Source of the DNA: JAMLHH01 sp035515235
GTDB taxonomy: Bacteria; Bacteroidota; Bacteroidia; Chitinophagales; JADIYW01
Assembly (NCBI GenBank): GCA_035515235.1
Contig: DATJBS010000063.1
Span: forward strand, 1-64,000
Direction: 5' to 3'
Length of the DNA stretch: 64,000 nt
A program made the position numbers and the translations under genes. Below the pieces are notes generated by a model that was given only the letters and a program-made list of their open reading frames with translations, was not told where the DNA came from and searched no databases. Below, piece by piece: positions 7,915 to 15,999 of this stretch. Numbering within the stretch: position 1 is the first letter of the stretch; every line of letters starts with the position of its first letter.

Positions 7915-8732
7915 TTAACGCTTTAAATAAAATAACAGCACCATTCAGTAGTACGCCAAAAATGCCAGTACTATTCCTAGGTCACGGAAGCCCGATGAAT
8001 GCTATTGAAGAAAATGAATTTGTTGAGGGTTTTCGAAATATTGCCAAATCAATCCCCAGGCCAAATGCCATACTATGCGTATCGGCCCATTGGGAAACCC
8101 GGGGTACATTTGTTACGGCTATGGAGCAGCCCAAAACCATACACGATTTTGGAGGCTTTCCAAAAGAACTTTTCGATGTGCAGTACCCGGCACCGGGCTG
8201 CCCGGCACTGGCTAACGAAACAAAGTCGCTGATAACAACCACAAATATTGCATTAGACCATAAATGGGGGCTCGACCATGGTGCCTGGAGCGTTATCAAA
8301 CATTTATATCCAAATGCAAATATTCCCGTCATTCAAATGAGCATTGATTATAGCCAAACACCACAATACCATTATGAATTGGCACAGCAAATAAAATCGC
8401 TACGAGAAAAAGGTGTTTTGATTATTGGCAGTGGAAATATGGTTCATAATCTTGGATTGGTTGAATGGAAAAGATTAAATGAAACTTTTGGCTATGACTG
8501 GGCTTTGGAAGCCAGCGATAAAATGAAAAAGTACATACTGAACGGCGACCACAAACAACTTATTAATTACCGCTGTCATGGCAAAGCATTTGAGCTTGCT
8601 ATACCTACGCCCGAACATTATCTGCCCTTGTTGTATGCCATGTCCTTAAAAGTTGAAAACGAGGATGTTCACCTGTTTAACGATAAAGCTGTAGCAGGTT
8701 CATTAACAATGACATCGGTAAAAATTGGATAA
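7908..8732 (+). CDS. DODA-type (YgiD-like) extradiol ring-cleavage dioxygenase
   Basis: A 274-residue class III (LigB superfamily) dioxygenase like E. coli YgiD. Metal-ligand motifs are visible: FLGHGSPMNAI, ICVSAHWETRG, HDFGGFPKELF and DHGAWSVIKHLYP, plus IIGSGNMVHNLG. Family members open catechol-type rings such as DOPA; the true substrate is unknown. ATG 7908 restores the family frame; the open frame can also begin at 7854 inside the 89-bp insertion. The catalytic core is intact, so the loss of about 20 N-terminal residues may be tolerated, but coupling to the upstream gene is lost. Last gene of cassette B. Confidence 0.82.
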   Translation: MKLNALNKITAPFSSTPKMPVLFLGHGSPMNAIEENEFVEGFRNIAKSIPRPNAILCVSAHWETRGTFVTAMEQPKTIHDFGGFPKELFDVQYPAPGCPALANETKSLITTTNIALDHKWGLDHGAWSVIKHLYPNANIPVIQMSIDYSQTPQYHYELAQQIKSLREKGVLIIGSGNMVHNLGLVEWKRLNETFGYDWALEASDKMKKYILNGDHKQLINYRCHGKAFELAIPTPEHYLPLLYAMSLKVENEDVHLFNDKAVAGSLTMTSVKIG

Positions 8733-8825
8733 AGTTTTCATCTTAAAATGGCACTATTTTATCCAAATTAACGATGCAATATGCAATAATCGCTGGTTCA
8801 AAATAAGAAATAACAAAAAAGGGCA

Positions 8826-8960
8826 TCCGCTAACACGCGGTATAGTTAATTGCCGGTGCAGTGGGTATTCGAGCGGCACAGCTCGTATCAAAAGTAGTTG
8901 TAATTTGACAGGAAAGTGCTTCGAAATCGGCAACTAACCATACCGCCATCCGTTACCGCC
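8826..8960. repeat. attC-like palindromic site 2 between cassettes B and C
   Basis: Begins TCCGCTAAC (8826-8834) and ends GTTACCGCC (8952-8960). Inside, arm 8836-8856 (CGCGGTATAGTTAATTGCCG plus G) pairs with arm 8927-8947, about 17 of 21 positions matching after inversion. Length about 135 bp, almost the same as site 1 without its IS, yet the arm sequences are different. No gene is supported in 8733-9070; a 70-codon frame across the site is a shadow. Layout resembles an integron attC with a non-standard core. Confidence 0.7.
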
Positions 8961-8976
8961 AAGCAAAAAGAAGCTG

Positions 8977-9070
8977 TGCGGAGATTAATCGCCATAATCT
9001 GCGCATATTTTGCGGAGAAAGTTTCGTTTGCGGAGAATAAGGAGTATATTTGTCGCATAAATTGCGGAGA
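8977..9070 (+). promoter_or_regulatory. fic promoter with four TGCGGAGA repeats
   Basis: TGCGGAGA occurs at 8977, 9011, 9029 and 9063, with start-to-start spacings of 34, 18 and 34. A -7 element TATATTTG is at 9045-9052, between repeats 3 and 4, with a weak -33 TTTC 19 bases before it. A protein bound to the repeats would cover the promoter, so this looks like an operator. The Fic protein has a C-terminal winged-helix region and is a candidate for binding it (inference). Confidence 0.65.
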
Positions 9071-10195
9071 GTGAAAATCTATATACACGAAAAAGAAAAC
9101 TGGACTGACTTCACTTGGGATAATAAGAAAGTGATGATTAAACTAGGTGAAGCTAGAAATCAACAAGGACGACTTTTGGGCAAAATGGAGTCGCTGGGCT
9201 TTGATTTGCAGAATGAAGCAGTTTTGAACACTCTTACTTTAGATGTTATAAAATCATCTGAAATCGAAGGTGAGTTTTTAGAAATAGAACAAGTACGTTC
9301 CTCAATCGCTCGTCGTCTTGGAATCGACATTGCGGGTGAAGTAGAATCGGAGCGCCATGTTGAAGGGATAGTTGAAATGATGCTTGACGCTACACAAAAA
9401 TATGACTTGCCTTTGACTAAAGATAGGTTGTTTGGTTGGCACGCAGCTTTGTTCCCAACAGGATGGAGTAATCTTTATAAAATCACAGTTGCGGACTGGA
9501 GAAAAGACACTACCGGTCCTATGCAAGTTGTATCAGGACCTATAGGGAAAGAAAAAGTTCACTATCTAGCTCCAAGTTCAGACAGAATAGAACCTGAAAT
9601 GAAAACATTCTTAAAATGGTTTGAAAATGAACATGAAATAGATTTGGTTCTTAAAGCGGCTATTGCTCATTTATGGTTCGTAACAATTCATCCATTCGAT
9701 GATGGAAACGGACGAATTACAAGAGCAATTACAGATATGGCGTTAGCACGTTCTGACAAAAGTATTATGCGATTCTACAGTATGTCAGCGCAAATAAGAG
9801 TTGAAAGGAAACAGTATTATGAAAAACTTGAAAAAACACAAAAAGGAAATTCAAATATAACAGAATGGATTTTGTGGTTTTTGCAATGCTTAATAAATGC
9901 GATTGAGTCCACAGAAGAAACATTATCGAAAGTACTTAATAAAGCAGAATTTTGGAAATTACATTCCACCACAATTCTTAATGACAGACAACAAAAAATA
10001 ATTAACAGATTACTGGATGGATTTGACGGAAAGTTGACAACCTCGAAATGGGGGAAAATTAACAAGTGCTCACAGGATACAGCTCTTCGAGATATTCAAG
10101 ATTTGATAAAGAAGGATATATTACAAAAAGAAGCAAGCGGTGGAAGAAGTACAAATTATGAATTGAAAGAAATGCCAGGCGGTAACACGCGGTAA
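9071..10195 (+). CDS. Fic-domain AMPylase-like protein with winged helix (cassette C)
   Basis: A 374-residue Fic protein. Order: N-terminal DUF4172-like region (IYIHEKENWTDFTWDNKKV); inhibitory-helix motif SSEIEG at about 62-67, which fits the S/TxxxE(G/N) autoinhibition motif placed before the Fic core; Fic motif HPFDDGNGR at about 207-215; C-terminal winged-helix-like region (about 310-370). Family members usually transfer AMP to proteins. The open frame reaches 9050, but a promoter element overlaps that point; GTG 9071 gives the family N-terminus. The last codons (PGGNTR) lie within the cassette's 3' core GGCGGTAAC. The only gene of cassette C. Confidence 0.9.
   Translation: MKIYIHEKENWTDFTWDNKKVMIKLGEARNQQGRLLGKMESLGFDLQNEAVLNTLTLDVIKSSEIEGEFLEIEQVRSSIARRLGIDIAGEVESERHVEGIVEMMLDATQKYDLPLTKDRLFGWHAALFPTGWSNLYKITVADWRKDTTGPMQVVSGPIGKEKVHYLAPSSDRIEPEMKTFLKWFENEHEIDLVLKAAIAHLWFVTIHPFDDGNGRITRAITDMALARSDKSIMRFYSMSAQIRVERKQYYEKLEKTQKGNSNITEWILWFLQCLINAIESTEETLSKVLNKAEFWKLHSTTILNDRQQKIINRLLDGFDGKLTTSKWGKINKCSQDTALRDIQDLIKKDILQKEASGGRSTNYELKEMPGGNTR
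10178..10193. repeat. attC-like site 3, truncated
   Basis: GGCGGTAACACGCGGT resembles the start of site 2 (TCCGCTAACACGCGGT) and is the exact inverse, over its first 9 bases, of the 5' border of cassette C at 8952-8960. No matching right arm or closing core was found downstream, so the array appears to end here. It overlaps the fic stop codon region. Confidence 0.6.
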
Positions 10196-10446
10196 AAAAC
10201 ATTGCGCGGCTAGTGCTAAATTTGAACGACATAACATTTAATAAACGATGAATCGCGAGAAGAGTTTACTCTTTAGAGCCTTACCATATTTATTGTACTC
10301 AGCTTTGTTTATAGAGTAATAACTGAGAAAAGATATTATAAATTCTAAATCGCATGGACTGACCATAAAATATAACAAAGATAAAACAGAGTTCATCTAT
10401 GTATATTTAAAATAATAGACGACATTTATCGCGCTAAAAAAAAATC

Positions 10447-11448
10447 ATGAATGATATTCTACAGCGAGAAGTCGCTATATCCTTAGTAAAAGATACATTT
10501 TCAAATAAATTAAGTGAATTCTTAAATCTTGTCAAAGTATCTTCTCCGCTAATTGTCTTAGACGGTACAGGATTAAACGATGACTTGAATGGTATTGAAA
10601 GACCAGTAGCTTTCCCTATTAAATCATTAGATGAACAACGTGCCGTTGTCGTTCATTCTTTAGCAAAATGGAAACGTGTACGACTAAAGGAATTGGACGT
10701 AGAAACGAATAGAGGTATTTTGACGGATATGCGTGCATTGCGCCCGGATGAAGACTACAGCCCTATACATTCCATTTATGTAGATCAATGGGATTGGGAA
10801 AAACATATTTCTGCTTCTGACAGAAAAATACAGTATTTGAAGAAAACAGTCAGTAGTATTTATGATGCACTAAAAGCAACAGAACAGGTGGTTCATCAGC
10901 ATTACCCTGAGCTTATCCCTACTCTTCCTGAAAATATTTATTTTATTCATTCAGAAGAATTGCTAAAACTTTATCCAGACTTCACTCCTAAAGAAAGAGA
11001 AAACGCTATAGCTAAAAAGTATGGCGCTGTATTTATCATTGGTATTGGCAATAAATTATCACATGGTGAATGTCATGATGGTCGTGCTGCAGACTATGAC
11101 GATTGGAGTACTGAAAATGATGAAGGCTATATGGGACTCAATGGCGATATCATCTTGTGGCACCCTATCTTGCAATCTGCTTTTGAGATTTCTTCTATGG
11201 GTATTCGCGTAGACCAACAAGCTATGATGATACAATTGAAAGAAAAGAACTGCGAAGAGAAAAAGAATTTATCCTTCCACCGCATGTTATTAGAAGGCGA
11301 ATTACCAGAAAGTATTGGTGGCGGTATTGGGCAATCAAGACTTTGTATGTATTTGCTTAAAAAGACACATATTGGAGAAGTGCAAGTAAGTGTGTGGCCG
11401 ACTGCAGCAAGAGAAAAAATGAAAGAGCAAGGAATTATATTGCTATAA
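10447..11448 (+). CDS. asnA: Aspartate-ammonia ligase
   Basis: A 333-residue protein close in length to E. coli AsnA (330). It makes asparagine from aspartate, ammonia and ATP (AMP-forming). Conserved stretches: LIVLDGTGLNDDLNG near residue 35, FPIKSLDEQRAVVVHSLAKW, RPDEDYSPIHSIYVDQWDWE, and the C-terminal GGGIGQSRLCMYLL, which is the class II aminoacyl-tRNA synthetase-like motif 3. Stands alone; the 251-base gap before it and the 248-base gap after it show no feature that I can name. Confidence 0.95.
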   Translation: MNDILQREVAISLVKDTFSNKLSEFLNLVKVSSPLIVLDGTGLNDDLNGIERPVAFPIKSLDEQRAVVVHSLAKWKRVRLKELDVETNRGILTDMRALRPDEDYSPIHSIYVDQWDWEKHISASDRKIQYLKKTVSSIYDALKATEQVVHQHYPELIPTLPENIYFIHSEELLKLYPDFTPKERENAIAKKYGAVFIIGIGNKLSHGECHDGRAADYDDWSTENDEGYMGLNGDIILWHPILQSAFEISSMGIRVDQQAMMIQLKEKNCEEKKNLSFHRMLLEGELPESIGGGIGQSRLCMYLLKKTHIGEVQVSVWPTAAREKMKEQGIILL

Positions 11449-11696
11449 TCTTTAGTAAGATATTTTGTTTTAAATTTCTTTTATAAAGAACTCAATATTT
11501 TGTAAAATTCATTGAAAGTTGAATTCAATTGCAGTATGTCCATGCTAGCAGATAATACAGCATTTGTAAATTCGGTAAAAAGATGTTCTATAACGACCGA
11601 AGTAAACCGCGAGAAATTTAGCAAGTATTTTTAGAAAAACAATGTTGCCAAACTTAAAAATGATTATCTTATTAGAGAAATTTAAATTCGAAGATC

Positions 11697-12107
11697 ATGA
11701 AAAATATTTTAGTGATTTTATTAACCCTTCTAGCGTATAGCTGTTCTAAAGATATTAACCAACCGAACTATCCTAATGGTTTAAAAGTAAATCAAAATAT
11801 AGTTTTAGATTATGGAAAATGTCTAAAAACAATCGATAAAGAATACGAGATTTGTTTTACTTCGATAAGTGATTCTAGATGTCCTGTTAATGCTATATGT
11901 GTTTGGGAAGGTGATGCAGCAGTAGAATTCAATTTAAAATCTAATACCGAAAGCCATTCCTTTACATTACATTCGAATGAAAAATTTCAACAAGACACTG
12001 TAATTAATAATTTAAAAATTAAATTACTCAACGTAAGCTTGAATCCGGATTTAAATAACCCTACTAATCTAGGTAGCTATACTGTTGAATTAAACATTTC
12101 TGAGTAA
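11697..12107 (+). CDS. Small lipoprotein with CPxxxxCVWEG motif
   Basis: A 136-residue lipoprotein. Signal MKNILVILLTLLAYSC with lipobox Cys 16. The mature part holds SRCPVNAICVWEGDAAVEF, a two-cysteine motif seen in many small Bacteroidota lipoproteins of unknown function, and otherwise looks like a short beta-rich domain. Monocistronic by position. No function can be assigned. Confidence 0.78.
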   Translation: MKNILVILLTLLAYSCSKDINQPNYPNGLKVNQNIVLDYGKCLKTIDKEYEICFTSISDSRCPVNAICVWEGDAAVEFNLKSNTESHSFTLHSNEKFQQDTVINNLKIKLLNVSLNPDLNNPTNLGSYTVELNISE

Positions 12108-12249
12108 TAAAACAAGAGAAAAAAAATCAATAATAATTGAGAGCTTGAGGTAAATGAAAATCATAAGACAAAAAAATTATGACCAAAAAATATTAAATTT
12201 ATCCTCAAAAACAAGCTATAATCATTGGTCTGAAAATATAAATAAATTA

Positions 12250-12257
12250 TATCTTTG
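12250..12257 (+). promoter_or_regulatory. TAnnTTTG -7 element before fluoride riboswitch
   Basis: TATCTTTG matches the Bacteroidota -7 consensus and lies about 11 bases before the riboswitch core. A TTGG at 12225-12228 may serve as the -33 box, though the spacing is a little long. Confidence 0.55.
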
Positions 12258-12267
12258 CGACATGTAA

Positions 12268-12350
12268 AAAAGGAAATGGTGTTCTTCCTTACCCAACCGC
12301 TATAAAAAGCTGATGACGCCTGATTAATATTAAATTAAATTTAATCAGGA
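12268..12350 (+). promoter_or_regulatory. Fluoride (crcB) riboswitch with RBS hairpin
   Basis: The stretch 12271-12321 carries the fluoride-riboswitch pattern: GGAAATGGTGTTCTTCC (a closed hairpin with the ATGGTGTTC signature), then AACCGC, and then AGCTGATGACGCCT. It is followed by an inverted repeat CTGATTAA (12320-12327) and TTAATCAG (12341-12348) whose right arm runs into the AGGAG ribosome site at 12347-12351. This suggests that the ligand state controls ribosome access, or transcription. The downstream gene is a CLC-type fluoride channel, the expected target. Confidence 0.85.
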
Positions 12351-12355
12351 GAAGT

Positions 12356-13662
12356 ATGTCAAAAAACAAGCAAATGTCCATCAGCAAAAAGCTCACTATT
12401 CAAACAAAAGGTTTTTTTAGAAAAAATCCTACTCTCCCTTATCTTCTTAAATGGACATTAATTGGTTCTTTTATAGGTATTTTAATTGGTTCTGCTTCCG
12501 CTGGATTTTTACAATCCTTGAATTGGGCAACAGATTTCAGAGAGAATCATATATGGCTGATTGCTTTATTACCTATTGGCGGTTTACTAATAGGATTACT
12601 CTATCATTATTTTGGCAAAGAGGCAGAGGCAGGAAATAATTTATTGATTGACTGCATTCACGAACCTCAACAAATCATTCCTTTTAGAATGGCTCCATTT
12701 GTTTATATTGGAACTATTGCTACCCATTTTTTTGGAGGCTCTGCAGGACGTGAGGGTACTGCTATACAAATGGCGGGTTCTATTGCCGACCAATTCAGCA
12801 AACCTTTTAAACTCTCACCTTCTGACAGAAAAATATTAATTACCGCAGCAGTTGCAGGTGGCTTCGGTTCAGTATTTGGGACACCACTTGCAGGGGCAGT
12901 TTTTGGAATAGAATTTTTTCTTATTGGCCGCATTCGATATAATGCTTTATTCCCTGCATTTATCACTGCTATTCTTGCAGATATAGTTACTAAACTTTGG
13001 CAAACTCCACATACCCATTATCATATCAATTTCATTCCAGACATTTCTTTTTTTAATGTCGTTTATGCCATAGTTGCCGGAATATTTTTTGGAATCTGTG
13101 CTTTGACTTTTAGTAAGCTCATCCATCGATCAAGCAATATTTTTAAATCTAAAATTTCTTATCCTCCATTGCGTCCGTTTGTGGGTGGAATAATTGTAGC
13201 TGCTGCGGTTTGGGCACTTGGAACAACAAAATATATTGGCCTAGGAATTCCCACTATCGTTCAGTCTTTTGATCAACAATTACCAGCTTATGATTTTGCT
13301 ATAAAAATGATTTTAACCATCATCACTCTTTCTGCGGGGTTTAAAGGTGGCGAAGTGACACCGCTATTTTTTATCGGAGCAGCATTAGGAATGCTTTAGG
13401 ACTATTTATTCCATTACCTATAGGACTTCTGGCAGGAATGGGTTTTGTAGCAGTATTTGCTGGAGCTACCAATACTCCTCTAGCTTGCAGTATTATGGCC
13501 ATTGAGCTGTTTGGTGTTGAATGTGGTGTATATATTTCTATTGCTTGTGTAGTTTCTTATTTATTTTCAGGACACAACAGTATCTACTCCCGACAAGTCA
13601 TTGGAGAAGCTAAACATCAACGCTATTCCAACCAAGAAGGTAAACGATTGAACGAACTTTAA
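12356..13662 (+). pseudogene. CLC-F type fluoride channel/antiporter, frameshifted
   Basis: A CLC-family membrane protein of the fluoride-exporting group, interrupted by one frameshift. Visible: AEAGNNLLIDCIHEP (the Asn-rich selectivity segment typical of the fluoride clade), GGSAGREGTAIQM with the gating glutamate (about residue 131), and GLGIPTIVQSF. Frame 1 ends at 13399 in ALGML-stop. Adding one A near 13390 would give ALGNALGLFIPLPIG and continue in the frame that runs to 13662 (GMGFVAVFAGATNTPLAC). Without the shift the protein would be about 435 residues. A one-base deletion or a sequencing error are both possible. A fluoride riboswitch lies directly upstream, so the role is fluoride resistance. 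Confidence 0.88.
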
Positions 13663-13696
13663 AATCAACTATTAGATGTTGCAAATATGCTTTTTA

Positions 13697-14917
13697 TCAC
13701 ATTCTCCCTATCGGCAAAGTCATACAGTGTGTCCCTCCTCTTGCACGAGATAATTCTGCTGAAGAAATCGTAATAATACAAGGCTGTTTCAAAAGGACTT
13801 CTTGCTCTTCTTCTGTATAATTGATGAAATGTCTAGCATCTACTACAGAGAATCCATGGCTTTTAAAAGCATTTAAAGTATGTACATTCCTCTCATAAGA
13901 AAAAGCTACATTGGGACGTACAGCCACTAAATTAGCCCCGTCAGTCCATTGTTCGCGGGCGTCAAATGGTGGAATATTATTCCCACATGGAATAAATTTC
14001 ATTTCAGGGTAAATCTCTAGCATTAATTCACGTAAAGAATCATAATTTATAGATTCAGAAGTATTTACAGAAAATTTCACAACCTCTAATTGTGGGTTTC
14101 TCTCAAAAACTAATGCAGAATATCCTACACAAAATTCATTACTTAACACAGTAAAAACAGTATCCAAATGCATACAATATCTTTCAGGAGGAAGATGGAC
14201 AGCGACAATATTTTTTACAGTAGATGTTTTAAAAAGTGCCTCTTTGACCGCAAGAAATCCTTCCCAAGTAGTCCGTTCACTGATACCAATCAACAAATAA
14301 TCAGGATGCACAATCATGACATCTCCGCCTTCTACAGAAATCAAATAATCCGGATCATCAATTTTTAATAAATCAATGACTTTCCCTTGAAAAGATTGAA
14401 AAAGTGGATGGTGATTTACTATCGATTGGAACAAATATGACTCTCTTTTTCTTGCCTCTTTATTCATTTTACTCAATAAAATATGGTCGTGTATTACACA
14501 GCCTAAATCTCTTGTAAATACTAAATTGGGTAAAGGTTTTAATCGCACTTGATGCTCAAGGTCTAAACCAGAAATCAATGTTTGACTCAAATCTTTAGAA
14601 TTCATATTGGATAAAACTCCCATGGTTTCATCTGATAACTGATCAATTAATTTTAACTCTTGAAGAAATTGGTCTTTTGCTGTTGGTATTTTTAAAATGT
14701 ATGCTAATAAATCTTCAAGTTCATATACATTTTGCGCTCCTATCACAGCTCTCAAAGCTTGAGTAAAGACAAAATGTTCTTCAATCATACGAGGAAGAAA
14801 TACAATATCATCATACAACAATTGCTCTGCCACAGCAGGTGTGATATATCCGATTCCTATATCCGGCTCGTGTACAATGACACCTTTAAGAGGATGATGT
14901 TCTGTGAAAATTTTCAT
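13697..14917 (-). CDS. Arginine deiminase
   Basis: A 406-residue guanidino-group modifying enzyme, best read as arginine deiminase (arginine to citrulline and ammonia). Motifs: FTRD near residue 135, EGGD about 215, CMHLDTVFTVL (catalytic His and Asp) and the C-terminal RARGGTHCMTLP with catalytic Cys 398. It lies 18 bases after the DDAH-like gene on the same strand, so the two are probably one transcript. Convergent with the fluoride channel gene. No carbamate kinase or ornithine carbamoyltransferase gene is nearby, so this is not a classical arc operon. Confidence 0.88.
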   Translation of the reverse strand: MKIFTEHHPLKGVIVHEPDIGIGYITPAVAEQLLYDDIVFLPRMIEEHFVFTQALRAVIGAQNVYELEDLLAYILKIPTAKDQFLQELKLIDQLSDETMGVLSNMNSKDLSQTLISGLDLEHQVRLKPLPNLVFTRDLGCVIHDHILLSKMNKEARKRESYLFQSIVNHHPLFQSFQGKVIDLLKIDDPDYLISVEGGDVMIVHPDYLLIGISERTTWEGFLAVKEALFKTSTVKNIVAVHLPPERYCMHLDTVFTVLSNEFCVGYSALVFERNPQLEVVKFSVNTSESINYDSLRELMLEIYPEMKFIPCGNNIPPFDAREQWTDGANLVAVRPNVAFSYERNVHTLNAFKSHGFSVVDARHFINYTEEEQEVLLKQPCIITISSAELSRARGGTHCMTLPIGRM

Positions 14918-14935
14918 AGGATTGGCTTTAAATGA

Positions 14936-15853
14936 TTAGTATAAAAAAGCTTTCATACAATATATACTTCCTCCAGATTTGATGAATTCACTCGTATCGA
15001 CTTCTTGAATTTTTACATCTAGCTCTAAAAGTATTTTTTGGAGTTCATCACAATTCTTTGGTATAATTCCCCATTGATCGCCAGAAGGAGAAGTCATCAC
15101 TAAAGAATTCAAAGCAAAATGATTCTTAGCTTCTTGTAAAGAAATTTCGTGAACAAATGAAAAAACTGCTTTGATTTTCTGATAGCTTTCTTCATCAAAT
15201 GCTTCTTTACAAATTGCTATATGATTTTCATTAATAATACAAAAACAGGTATCTAAATGATAAAAATGCTCACTCACTAATTTCAACGGAATAATATGCG
15301 CTTCCAAAATTTCAGTTAATAATTTCGCTACTTCTTTATCCGTCCGGTAACCATAACCCATCCACACGGTTCTTTTTCCAGGATGTGGAATTAAATCACC
15401 ATTTCCCTCGATTTTAATCTCAGATAAGATTCTTTGAGTTTTTATCGAAAGACTTTTAAAATATTGCTCAAATACATCGACTTCAGCTTGACGACTCTCA
15501 AATTGCATATTACTCAGTAAAACAAAAGGAATTTCATCTTCTTGAGTCCACACGAAAAATGGATTGGCACAGAAAACCATATCTTCTAAATGGTGTGCTC
15601 CATCTATGGTTTTTAGCGAATGAATGACTCCTTCTTTTTGCCAATTTTCAAAAACTGCGTATAAATTATTCCATTGTTGTTGGGCTAATTGAGTTTTTAC
15701 ATTTCCAATTTGGCCTTTCATATATGGATTCTTAACATCGACCACATCAAAATATTTCGGGGTAACCATCAATATTCCTTTTGGTGAAATCATTTCTTCC
15801 CAATGTTGCTTTGCGTTTTTCAGCTCAGCTATTTCGTTCCAAACTTTATACAT
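14936..15853 (-). CDS. Amidinotransferase/DDAH-like hydrolase
   Basis: A 305-residue protein of the guanidine-modifying superfamily, nearest to dimethylarginine dimethylaminohydrolase and related citrulline/arginine hydrolases. Motifs: EGNGD at about residue 168, the histidine motif FYHLDTCFCII, and the catalytic cysteine in GGSIYCM near the C-terminus. First gene of a two-gene unit with the arginine deiminase. The exact substrate (methylarginine, arginine or citrulline) cannot be told by eye. Confidence 0.82.
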   Translation of the reverse strand: MYKVWNEIAELKNAKQHWEEMISPKGILMVTPKYFDVVDVKNPYMKGQIGNVKTQLAQQQWNNLYAVFENWQKEGVIHSLKTIDGAHHLEDMVFCANPFFVWTQEDEIPFVLLSNMQFESRQAEVDVFEQYFKSLSIKTQRILSEIKIEGNGDLIPHPGKRTVWMGYGYRTDKEVAKLLTEILEAHIIPLKLVSEHFYHLDTCFCIINENHIAICKEAFDEESYQKIKAVFSFVHEISLQEAKNHFALNSLVMTSPSGDQWGIIPKNCDELQKILLELDVKIQEVDTSEFIKSGGSIYCMKAFLY

Positions 15854-15999
15854 GAGCTTTCAATTAGAAGTATTACAAAAGAAACAATATCCTTTATCCT
15901 TGAATCACTAAATATTTTGAAGAATATCTATATTAATTTACTCAGTATTCACCGATAATACATCATGATAAGACGTGATTTTATGGAATTTTTGATTTT

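Noticed and set aside
8725..8937. 70-codon plus-strand frame after the dioxygenase
   Set aside because: It lies on the palindromic site and has no protein-like motif.
632..10186. A classical class 1-type integron
   Set aside because: No intI-like integrase gene and no attI site is in the window, and the core (GTTAGCGG, GTTACCGC) does not fit GTTRRRY; only cassette-like structure can be claimed.
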